Source of the DNA: an uncultured Bacilli bacterium | Lineage (GTDB): Bacteria > Bacillota_I > Bacilli_A > RF39 > UBA660 | Assembly (NCBI GenBank): GCA_944331725.1 | Contig: CALVJE010000005.1 | Coordinates: 1 to 22,490, forward strand | Length of the DNA: 22,490 nucleotides | Direction: 5' to 3' | Shown here: piece by piece, positions 1 through 5,837 of the stretch | Position numbering within the stretch: position 1 is the first letter of the stretch | How the letters are laid out: each line of letters starts with the position of its first letter | Translations under genes and position numbers: made by a program | Notes under the pieces: model-generated | What the model was told of the DNA's origin: nothing | What the model saw: only the letters and a program-made list of their open reading frames with translations | The model's database searches: none

Positions 1-28
1 GATTTTGTTTGCCTAGTTTTACCATGTA

Positions 29-60
29 AAAATAACGAATTACTTAAAATTCGTTATTTT
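29..60 (-). terminator. Hairpin terminator of the leftmost minus-strand gene
   Basis: Perfect inverted repeat: a 12-bp arm at 29-40 pairs with 49-60 around an 8-nt loop. The arms end in A4/T4 runs, so it could work in either direction. The stop codon of the minus-strand gene (40-42) lies in the arm, as at several other terminators in this window. Confidence 0.7.
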
Positions 61-309
61 ATGGCTGAGTAGTAACATAACAATTATTAATATGAGTATA
101 ACGCGTTTAATACCATTATTTTTTTTAATAACTTTTGCTACTTTGTAAATAATATATCCTAAAAATATAATTATTATTAAATTATCAAAAGTTTCATCAA
201 GTAAAACTAAACTACCAGATTTAGGTAATAAAAATATGTCTACAAATAAAACAACTAAAACCGCAATCCAAAAGACAAGACTCTTTGTAGAAACCTTATT
301 TTTTTCCAT
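40..309 (-). CDS. Small membrane protein, unknown function (89 aa)
   Basis: I do not recognise this protein. It is 89 residues with three hydrophobic stretches, at about residues 11-28, 43-59 and 69-82, separated by short charged segments (KKNNGIKR before the last one), so it is predicted to be an integral membrane protein with two or three passes. The start is supported by an AGAAAGGA-type ribosome binding site immediately upstream on the minus strand. It lies 15 nt downstream of another tiny membrane protein gene (325-528), so the two probably share one transcript that ends at the 29-60 hairpin. No catalytic motif is visible. A role as a small membrane accessory protein or membrane-active peptide is possible but unsupported. 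Confidence 0.7.
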   Translation of the reverse strand: MEKNKVSTKSLVFWIAVLVVLFVDIFLLPKSGSLVLLDETFDNLIIIIFLGYIIYKVAKVIKKNNGIKRVILILIIVMLLLSHKITNFK

Positions 310-324
310 ATTAAGCTTTCCTTT

Positions 325-528
325 CTATCTAAAAATAAAAAACATACCTATAAGTGCTACAACAACAATTATAATACCTAATCGTCTAACCTTTTTAAGC
401 TTAATGTCATTATATCGATTTTCTTTCTTTAAACAATTGGCAGGCATATAAGCCATAAAAATTCCAATGAAGAATATTATAATTACAACTATTCCAACAG
501 CCATTTCCAAAATAACTCCCCAATCCAT
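325..528 (-). CDS. Small two-TM membrane protein, unknown function (67 aa)
   Basis: This 67-residue protein has a hydrophobic segment at about residues 7-28, a polar basic middle (NCLKKENRYNDIKLKKVRR) and a second hydrophobic segment at about 50-66, giving a two-pass hairpin with a positively charged, presumably cytoplasmic loop. A strong ribosome binding site (AAAGGTGG) precedes the start. It is the first gene of a minus-strand pair whose predicted promoter lies at 553-581, sharing a palindrome with the divergent plus-strand gene at 653. No family was recognised. Its size and topology resemble small regulatory or immunity membrane proteins, but the sequence gives no proof. Confidence 0.7.
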   Translation of the reverse strand: MDWGVILEMAVGIVVIIIFFIGIFMAYMPANCLKKENRYNDIKLKKVRRLGIIIVVVALIGMFFIFR

Positions 529-552
529 TTTTTCACCACCTTTAAGCTAAGA

Positions 553-581
553 ATAATATATCGAAATACATAAAGCAACAA
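553..581 (-). promoter_or_regulatory. Predicted promoter of the minus-strand membrane gene pair
   Basis: Read on the minus strand: -35 TTGTTG (576-581), 17-nt spacer, -10 TATTAT (553-558). The -10 matches consensus at 5 of 6 positions; the -35 is weak (3 of 6). The -35 lies inside one arm of the palindrome at 576-598. Confidence 0.45.
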
Positions 582-598
582 ATAATAGTTATTTGTTG
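576..598. promoter_or_regulatory. Perfect palindrome between divergent promoters, candidate operator
   Basis: CAACAAATAA (576-585), 3-nt centre TAG, then the exact reverse complement (589-598). Each arm carries a TTGTTG. One arm is the predicted minus-strand -35 and the other overlaps the first three bases of the plus-strand -35 (596-601). A dimeric repressor bound here would cover both promoters. There is no T-run right after either arm, and the site lies upstream of both genes rather than after one, so it is unlikely to be a terminator. Confidence 0.55.
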
Positions 599-624
599 AC
601 GAAATTAACATTAACATATAAAAT
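596..624 (+). promoter_or_regulatory. Predicted sigma-A type promoter for the gene at 653
   Basis: -35 TTGACG (596-601, 5/6), 17-nt spacer, -10 TAAAAT (619-624, 5/6). A GAGAGGT ribosome binding site follows at 638-644, eight bases before the ATG at 653. Confidence 0.6.
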
Positions 625-652
625 ATAATTATAAAATGAGAGGTAAATAATA

Positions 653-1510
653 ATGAGAAAAAACATAATAATAGCTATTTTAGTATTGGTAATAATTGTA
701 TTATTAGTATTTAAAGGTTTTATGATAAAAGAAACAAAAGAAGATATGCTTAATCTTGCCGAAGGCTTATTTGACAATATTGATCAAAATTATGACATAA
801 TAACTGACAATGTAAAAAAAGAAGATGGGAATAATATTATAGGTCAAGAAATAGAAAATTTTTTAATAAATACAGGGCTGTATAGGACATTATTTGTAGA
901 TGATAAAGAGTTTAACTTTATTACAAATGTAAATTTTTTTAACACTAAGACTGGTAATATAACTATTAACTTTAAGGCTGCAAATGGTGATGTAATATCT
1001 AATAATTTTAAATATATTCGTAATGGTGAGACTGAATATTTTATTGCAGATAACTTTGAAGAATCTAATAAAGAAAAAGAAAAGTTTTATTTAAATACAG
1101 ACTTAGAAAATGAAACAGAATTAAATTCTTATAATAATCAAACTCAAACTTTTATTGTATCTGAAGTTTTTCAAACTGGCTATGAAGATGACAAATTATA
1201 TATTGAAATATTTAAAGAATCTAAAGAAGATATAATAACTTCGTCTAAAAACACTTTAAATGATGAATTAAAATCACTAAAAAAAATAAATAATAATTAT
1301 AATATAGAATGGAATAATAATTACAGTCTCTTTTCTGTTTATTATGAAAAAGGTGTTGAAGAAAAAGTTATATCAAATACAATGAAAACTTCTATACTTT
1401 TTTCTTCTATGATATTACAAGCTTTAAATAATGAACAAGACTGGCATTTAACAATTAATTATTATGATTATCAAACAAATGAACTTTTAAATACAGAAAC
1501 ATTTAGATAA
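653..1510 (+). CDS. Membrane-anchored extracytoplasmic protein, unknown function (285 aa)
   Basis: The N-terminus (MRKN followed by a hydrophobic run to about residue 22) is an uncleaved signal anchor; the remaining ~260 residues are polar, acidic and Asn-rich and are predicted to lie outside the cell. There is no lipobox, sortase signal or cysteine framework. The middle (about residues 70-130) alternates hydrophobic and polar residues in a way that suggests beta strands. The ATG has a GAGAGGT ribosome binding site and a good promoter at 596-624. It is transcribed alone, ends in a hairpin terminator, and diverges from the two small membrane genes with which it shares the palindrome at 576-598. 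No family was recognised. Confidence 0.75.
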   Translation: MRKNIIIAILVLVIIVLLVFKGFMIKETKEDMLNLAEGLFDNIDQNYDIITDNVKKEDGNNIIGQEIENFLINTGLYRTLFVDDKEFNFITNVNFFNTKTGNITINFKAANGDVISNNFKYIRNGETEYFIADNFEESNKEKEKFYLNTDLENETELNSYNNQTQTFIVSEVFQTGYEDDKLYIEIFKESKEDIITSSKNTLNDELKSLKKINNNYNIEWNNNYSLFSVYYEKGVEEKVISNTMKTSILFSSMILQALNNEQDWHLTINYYDYQTNELLNTETFR

Positions 1511-1511
1511 T

Positions 1512-1552
1512 AAAAAAGACACGATATATTTATTTAAACTCGTGTTTTTTTT
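1512..1552. terminator. Bidirectional hairpin terminator between convergent genes
   Basis: An A-run plus GACACGA (1512-1524) pairs with TCGTGTT plus a T-run (1540-1552), with one G-U pair, around a 15-nt AT loop. It lies between the 3' ends of the gene at 653-1510 and the minus-strand gene at 1561-1809, and the A-run and T-run let it serve both. Confidence 0.75.
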
Positions 1553-1560
1553 ATACTAGA

Positions 1561-1809
1561 TTACATCATATATTTATCATTATTATTTCCATAACCAGTT
1601 GACTGACTATCATAATTTCTTGGACTAATCATACTAGATTCAATTCTATTAACTCTATTTTCTAATCTTCTCATTTGTCTTTCAAGTCTATTTACTTGAT
1701 TTTCTAAACTATTAAGTCTTTGATTGACACTATTATTAAAATTAGGTCCTCCTCCCATTCCTGGATTCATATTTGGATTCATTGGCCACATAGGCATACC
1801 TTGATTCAT
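1561..1809 (-). CDS. Met/Asn/Gly-rich microprotein with a perfect heptad coiled coil (82 aa)
   Basis: Three parts are visible. A flexible head (residues 1-29) is rich in Met, Asn, Pro and Gly. A helix (about 30-60) has hydrophobics at 32, 35, 39, 42, 46, 49, 53 and 56, an uninterrupted 3-4 heptad spacing with Arg/Glu/Asn between. A polar tail (61-82) is rich in Ser, Tyr and Asn. This predicts a parallel dimer or trimer. There is no signal peptide or membrane segment. The ribosome binding site (GTGAGGA) supports the start. Low-complexity head plus short coiled coil is reminiscent of small spore-coat or assembly proteins of Bacillota, but nothing here proves sporulation. The gene is monocistronic and divergent from trmB. 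Confidence 0.7.
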   Translation of the reverse strand: MNQGMPMWPMNPNMNPGMGGGPNFNNSVNQRLNSLENQVNRLERQMRRLENRVNRIESSMISPRNYDSQSTGYGNNNDKYMM

Positions 1810-1848
1810 ATATTTTTCCTCACTTTCTGATTTATTCTATTCCAAAGA

Positions 1849-1878
1849 TTGACTCATTATGATAGAATATGCTATATA
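1849..1878 (+). promoter_or_regulatory. Predicted trmB promoter with extended -10
   Basis: -35 TTGACT (1849-1854, 5/6), 18-nt spacer, -10 TATATA (1873-1878) preceded by TGC (1870-1872), an extended -10 motif. It overlaps the upstream in-frame ATG at 1869, which supports translation starting at 1902 instead. Confidence 0.5.
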
Positions 1879-1901
1879 ACTTTAATATAAGGAGTAAAAT
1901 T

Positions 1902-2528
1902 ATGCGATTAAGAAATGTAAAAGATAAAGAAGAAATACTAAATAATTGTAAATACTTAATTAAAAATCCTGAAGATTATATAGGAAAATGGAAAAGTATA
2001 TTTAAAAATGATAATCCTATCTATATCGAAATAGGTATGGGAAAAGGAAAATTTCTTTTAGAGAATGCTCTTAAATATAAAAATATTAACTATATAGGCA
2101 TAGAAAGATTTGATAGTGTAATGGCCAAAGCGATTAAAAAAATACCTGATGATTTAGATAATTTAAAACTAATTAGAATGAATGCTTTAGATATAGACAA
2201 AGTCTTTTCTAAAGAAATAGATTTAATTTATCTAAATTTCTCAGATCCGTGGCCTAAAAAAAGATGGAGTAATAGGCGTCTAACAAGTAAAATATTTTTA
2301 GATAAATATGACAAAATTTTTAAAAGTGTCAAGAATATAGAAATGAAAACAGATAATGAAGATTTATTTATCTCATCCCTTGAAACATTAAGTGAAAAAG
2401 GATATACTTTAAATGATATATCTTTTAATTATCATAAGACTCATTCTGATATTATTATGAGTGAATATGAAGAAAAGTTTAGTAAAGAGAAGAAATTTGT
2501 CTATCATCTTTTTGCACAAAAGAAGTGA
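1902..2528 (+). CDS. trmB: tRNA (guanine-N7-)-methyltransferase TrmB
   Basis: Transfers a methyl group from S-adenosylmethionine to N7 of guanine 46 in the variable loop of tRNA, in the cytoplasm. The protein is 208 residues, near the family norm. It opens with MRLRN, as TrmB proteins do, has the SAM-binding loop IEIGMGKGKF at about 42-51, an acidic residue after the next strand (IGIERF, about 65-70), and the family signature NFSDPWPKKRW with RRL at about 112-127. The 1902 start is chosen over an in-frame ATG at 1869 because AAGGAG (1889-1894) precedes it, the family N-terminus begins here, and 1869 falls inside the promoter. The stop is TGA, evidence against a mycoplasma code. It is probably monocistronic. 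Confidence 0.95.
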   Translation: MRLRNVKDKEEILNNCKYLIKNPEDYIGKWKSIFKNDNPIYIEIGMGKGKFLLENALKYKNINYIGIERFDSVMAKAIKKIPDDLDNLKLIRMNALDIDKVFSKEIDLIYLNFSDPWPKKRWSNRRLTSKIFLDKYDKIFKSVKNIEMKTDNEDLFISSLETLSEKGYTLNDISFNYHKTHSDIIMSEYEEKFSKEKKFVYHLFAQKK

Positions 2529-2554
2529 CAAAATAAATATTTATTTGTTATAAT
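2525..2554 (+). promoter_or_regulatory. Predicted promoter of the envelope operon
   Basis: -35 GTGACA (2525-2530, 5/6), 18-nt spacer, perfect -10 TATAAT (2549-2554) with an extended TGT directly before it. The -35 overlaps the trmB stop codon. It drives the operon starting at 2578. Confidence 0.65.
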
Positions 2555-2577
2555 TATAAAAGAGTAGGTGAAGCTAT

Positions 2578-3255
2578 TTGAAAAAAAAGTTACTAATATT
2601 AGCAATACTATTGTTAACCTTAACTGGTTGTACAAAGCTAAATACATTAAGTTTAGATAGTCTTACAGACACTTTACTAAGTAAAGATGTAAACCTTACT
2701 AATAATGTATTTGATGGTTATAAGTATTATTTACCAAAAGGTTTAAAACTAATATCAAAAGATGAATACAATGCCATCTTAAAAGATGAATATAATAACA
2801 CCTACTATTTTTATATTGATGTTATTAGTTATTACAACAAAGAAGAAGTAGACTATAAAGTAAATGATAAAGCTTATTTTTCTAAAAAGTTAAATTACAA
2901 TAACAAAAATGGCTATCTAGAAATAACTAAAATTGAAAATACAGATGTCTATTTTGTAGAGTATATGTACAATTATGGTAAAATAGAAGCTTTTGTTAAA
3001 GAAAATGAGATAAAAAGTGCTATTATAAATATGAGTAATATATTATCTTCATTGAAATTTAACCGTACTGTTTTAGAAACATTAATAGGTAATAAAGTGT
3101 TAGATTATAAAGAAGATACCTATGATGTTATGAAACCAAAAGGTAGTACCGCTACTAAAGATACCTATCTAGAATACGAAGAAAAATATGGTGTTTATGA
3201 AGGATATGGTGACAACAATACTGAAGAAGACAAAATTGAAATTGAAGAAAATTAA
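2578..3255 (+). CDS. Predicted surface lipoprotein, unknown function (225 aa)
   Basis: The N-terminus is a lipoprotein signal peptide: KKK, a Leu/Ile-rich core, and the lipobox LTGC ending at Cys18, the residue expected to be lipidated and kept after signal peptidase II cleavage. The mature part (about 207 residues) contains a segment rich in Tyr, Lys and Asp that alternates like a beta-rich fold (about residues 45-155) and ends in a disordered acidic tail (EDKIEIEEN). The start codon is TTG, eight bases after AGGTG; no in-frame ATG gives a complete signal peptide. First gene of a four-gene operon with a strong promoter. Tail and next gene are close (18 nt), suggesting co-expression with the Lys/Glu-rich protein. 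No domain was recognised. Confidence 0.8.
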   Translation: MKKKLLILAILLLTLTGCTKLNTLSLDSLTDTLLSKDVNLTNNVFDGYKYYLPKGLKLISKDEYNAILKDEYNNTYYFYIDVISYYNKEEVDYKVNDKAYFSKKLNYNNKNGYLEITKIENTDVYFVEYMYNYGKIEAFVKENEIKSAIINMSNILSSLKFNRTVLETLIGNKVLDYKEDTYDVMKPKGSTATKDTYLEYEEKYGVYEGYGDNNTEEDKIEIEEN

Positions 3256-3273
3256 GAAAGGCGGTGTCTAGTT

Positions 3274-4239
3274 ATGAAGTTACTAGATAAACTAAAAAAT
3301 GCTCTTTTTGAAGAAGAATATGTAGAAGTAGAAGAAAAAAAAGAGGTAAAAAAGGAACCTAAGAAAAAAGAAAAACCTATTGCCAAGAAAATTATTATAG
3401 AAGATAAAGCACCTAAGAAAGAAGAAAAAAAGGAAGATGTCATTGTTGAAGAAGAAAAGCCTAAAATTAATAATGATAATAAAGATTTTAAATTTAAGGC
3501 TATCTTAGATGATGATTTCATTGATTTAGATAGTGAGAAAAAAGAAAAACCTCTTCCTAAACCTAAACCTGAAGTAAAACCTTTAAAAAGAGAGGATAGA
3601 CAAGAACCTAATTTCTATAAAGAAGAAAAGAAAAAAGAAGAGAAAAAGTTATATGGTGCTACTTCAAGTCCAATAGATAAAGAAATTAAAATTCACGAAT
3701 ATGGTAGTGTTTCTAAACAAAAAGAGAAAAAAGAATTTCGTCCATCACCAATTATTTCTCCAATTTATGGAGTTTTAGATGAAAATTACAAAAAAGACGA
3801 TATTGTGACAAAAAAAGAGATTAGAATAACTAGTAGTTACAAGAAAAAAAATATAGATGTTGATAGTGTTAGAGCGAAAGCTTATGGTAATGCAGATGAT
3901 ATCTTTGAAGAAGAACTAACTTCTAATAAAAAAGAGCAAGATGAAATAGAAATAACAGAAGATGAAAATATTAAAGAAGAAGATAGTCTTTTAGATATTA
4001 GTACAGATAACACTCCATCAGTATCTAAAGTAACTATAGGAGATGCTGAAGAATATTTCAGTGATCTAGGTTTAGAATATAACATTGATTACAAAGACAC
4101 ATCTCACGAAAAAGCAACAGGGAGAAGAACAGATTTAAGAAATTTTGATGAAGATGACTACCAAAAAGATAATGCTAGCATAGAAGACAACTTATTTGAT
4201 TTGATAGATTCAATGTATGATGAAAAGAAAGGGGAATAA
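3274..4239 (+). CDS. Highly charged, mostly disordered Lys/Glu-rich protein (321 aa)
   Basis: There is no signal peptide or membrane segment, so it is predicted cytoplasmic. After a short helix (MKLLDKLKNALF) come about 145 residues of Lys/Glu/Pro-rich low complexity, then an island at about 155-175 containing SPIISPIYG followed by a basic/acidic stretch, an acidic linker, and a possibly folded C-terminal piece with AEEYFSDLGLEYNID (about 257-275) and a final amphipathic helix (about 305-316). Short folded motifs at both ends joined by disorder suggest a scaffold or tether that binds partners through the helix and the SPIISPIYG island. AAGGCGG lies upstream of the ATG. It is the second gene of the operon and is followed after 2 nt by the DUF948-like gene. 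Function unknown; a cell-envelope or division scaffold is only a guess. Confidence 0.8.
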   Translation: MKLLDKLKNALFEEEYVEVEEKKEVKKEPKKKEKPIAKKIIIEDKAPKKEEKKEDVIVEEEKPKINNDNKDFKFKAILDDDFIDLDSEKKEKPLPKPKPEVKPLKREDRQEPNFYKEEKKKEEKKLYGATSSPIDKEIKIHEYGSVSKQKEKKEFRPSPIISPIYGVLDENYKKDDIVTKKEIRITSSYKKKNIDVDSVRAKAYGNADDIFEEELTSNKKEQDEIEITEDENIKEEDSLLDISTDNTPSVSKVTIGDAEEYFSDLGLEYNIDYKDTSHEKATGRRTDLRNFDEDDYQKDNASIEDNLFDLIDSMYDEKKGE

Positions 4240-4241
4240 TA

Positions 4242-4514
4242 GTGGAATTTTTAAGCGTCATTTTGGATAGTCTATTAATAATATTAGTAATTATACTTAT
4301 CATACTAGCTTTAAAAGCTTTAGACACTCTAAATAAAGTAGATATACTACTAGATGATACTAAAAAGAAAATGGAAAGTTTAGATGGCCTATTTAACTTT
4401 ATAGATGTAATAGATGATAAATTAGCATTAGTTACTGATACTATAATTAGTAGTGTTGTAGGTTTTATAAGTGGAATTTTTAATAAGAAAAAGGAGGATG
4501 GTATTGATGAGTAA
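4242..4514 (+). CDS. DUF948-like membrane protein (YtxG type, 90 aa)
   Basis: An N-terminal membrane segment (about residues 5-25) is followed by a helix with the pattern LNKVDILLDDTKKKMESLDGL, resembling the DUF948 family of short single-pass membrane proteins that Bacillus encodes next to YtxH. A second hydrophobic stretch (about 60-80) may contact the membrane. The start is GTG at 4242, after AAAGGGGA; the preceding stop is only 2 nt upstream, implying translational coupling. It overlaps the YtxH-like gene by 8 nt, the same DUF948-YtxH pairing seen in Bacillus. Family functions are poorly defined; the Bacillus genes belong to the general stress regulon. Confidence 0.7.
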   Translation: MEFLSVILDSLLIILVIILIILALKALDTLNKVDILLDDTKKKMESLDGLFNFIDVIDDKLALVTDTIISSVVGFISGIFNKKKEDGIDE

Positions 4515-4929
4515 AACCAAAAAAGGTAGTGGTATTGGAAAATTTGTAGCAGGAGCTGCTATAGGAGCAGGTTTAGGAATTTTATTTGCACCTAAAAAAG
4601 GAAGCGAAACAAGAAAAGATCTAAAAGAAAAATTAGATAATGTAGTCGCTAAAATAAAATCAGTTGATACTGAAGAAGTAAAAGCAATGTTTGAAGAAAA
4701 AGTAGAAGATATTAAAAAAGAGCTTGAAGATTTAGATAAAGAAAAAGCTTTAAAAATTGCTAAGAAAAAAGGTGAAGAAATAAAGAAAAAATGTCAAGAT
4801 TTAGTAAATCTAGCTGTCGCTAAAGGAACACCTGTACTAGAAGAAGCTGCTGAGGAATTAAGATTAAAAGCTATAGATGTAGTAAGTGATGTCTTAGAAA
4901 AATTAGAATCAAAAGAAAAGAAAAGTTAA
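4507..4929 (+). CDS. YtxH-domain protein (140 aa)
   Basis: The N-terminal KFVAGAAIGAGLGILFAPKKG (a Gly/Ala-rich membrane-inserting segment followed by APKKGSETR) is the hallmark of the YtxH domain. The remaining ~100 residues are strongly Lys/Glu helical with heptad-like hydrophobics, predicting an elongated coiled coil on the cytoplasmic side. ATG 4507 is chosen because AAGGAGG (4491-4497) is correctly placed; an upstream in-frame start at 4471 lies inside the preceding gene. It is the last gene of the operon, with the terminator hairpin overlapping its stop codon. In Bacillus YtxH is a general stress protein; the exact role is not established. Confidence 0.85.
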   Translation: MSKTKKGSGIGKFVAGAAIGAGLGILFAPKKGSETRKDLKEKLDNVVAKIKSVDTEEVKAMFEEKVEDIKKELEDLDKEKALKIAKKKGEEIKKKCQDLVNLAVAKGTPVLEEAAEELRLKAIDVVSDVLEKLESKEKKS

Positions 4930-4949
4930 GTGAATGCTTAACTTTTTAT
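4921..4949 (+). terminator. Terminator of the lipoprotein-YtxH operon
   Basis: Perfect 10-bp stem (4921-4930 with 4937-4946), 6-nt loop, T-rich tail. The YtxH stop codon lies in the left arm. Confidence 0.85.
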
Positions 4950-4999
4950 ATATTAAAGAGAAAAAATATGTTAAACTTATTATAGGAAATAGAAAGAGG

Positions 5000-5026
5000 T
5001 AAGTTACTATTATATAGGATAACTTA
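5000..5026. repeat. Short inverted repeat upstream of the gene at 5044
   Basis: TAAGTTA (5000-5006) and TAACTTA (5020-5026) face each other across a 13-nt AT-rich centre that contains TATTAT (5008-5013), a possible -10. No convincing -35 is present at the right distance. It could be an operator or leader hairpin. Confidence 0.3.
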
Positions 5027-5043
5027 TAAAGGGGCTAATTATT

Positions 5044-5814
5044 ATGAGAAAAAGAAAAGTAATATTAATCTTTATCATTTTTGCGTTACTATTAATAGCA
5101 TTGGGTATAATTTTTATGGTAGTAAATAACGATGAAAGTCATATTAAAGAAACAACTCCTAATAATAATAATAATAAAGAAACTACAGAAAATGAGGAAG
5201 ATAATTATCTTAACTATTATGCAAATGTTTCATATATAGTAAGTATGGCAGATAATTTTATGATAGACTACTATCCTATAGATAATTTTCAAGAGCTATC
5301 AAGTGAACAAAAGACAGAATTCATCTTAAGAATTTTATCAACAGATCCTGATAAAAAGTTAAATAAAGAAAATATGGAACAAGAAAAGGTAAAATATTTT
5401 AATAACAATGCTAAATTAACATATAAAACATTTGCAACAGATAATTTTGAATTTAATTATAACGAAGATAACGAAGAGTATGAAATAGCTGCTAAAGAAC
5501 CTAATAATTACTATGCCGTAAGTAAAACTATAAATGAATATTTTGATGATAATAATAATTGGATTGTTGAAAGAGCTATATATTTTAAAGAAATGACTGA
5601 TATTTCAGCTATGTATCCAGCAAGAGTTTATGGAAGTATAGAAGATGCTAAGAATAAAACAAATGAAATATATACAATTAATAGTCAAGAAGAAGAATTA
5701 ACTAATGATGATAACTTTAATAAAATATTAAATCAAATACCAAAATATAGATATATATTAAAAAAACAAAATAATAATTATCAAATAATTAGTATAGAAA
5801 GAATAGAAAGTTAA
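5044..5814 (+). CDS. Single-pass membrane-anchored extracytoplasmic protein (256 aa)
   Basis: A basic start (MRKRK), a membrane anchor (about residues 6-27) and an Asn/Thr/Glu-rich linker (28-52, including five Asn from an (AAT)5 run at 5161-5175) lead to a ~200-residue outer domain. That domain starts with NYYANVSYIV, has mixed helix and strand character, no cysteine and no sorting signal. I do not recognise it. The ATG sits just after AAAGGGG. The stop is 23 nt before the prepilin-like gene, with no terminator between, so the two are probably co-transcribed; together with 7420-7752 they form a three-gene surface unit. It may be a partner or assembly factor for the prepilin-like protein, inferred from position only. 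Confidence 0.75.
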   Translation: MRKRKVILIFIIFALLLIALGIIFMVVNNDESHIKETTPNNNNNKETTENEEDNYLNYYANVSYIVSMADNFMIDYYPIDNFQELSSEQKTEFILRILSTDPDKKLNKENMEQEKVKYFNNNAKLTYKTFATDNFEFNYNEDNEEYEIAAKEPNNYYAVSKTINEYFDDNNNWIVERAIYFKEMTDISAMYPARVYGSIEDAKNKTNEIYTINSQEEELTNDDNFNKILNQIPKYRYILKKQNNNYQIISIERIES

Positions 5815-5837
5815 AATAGAAAAGGGGGTAAATTGCT

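Noticed and set aside
576..598. Palindrome as a terminator
   Set aside because: It lies upstream of both genes, has a 3-nt centre, and is not followed by a T-run in either direction.
3252..4085. Minus-strand Ser/Phe-rich frames opposite the Lys/Glu-rich gene
   Set aside because: Ser/Phe runs are what Lys/Glu codons give in reverse; no ribosome binding site.
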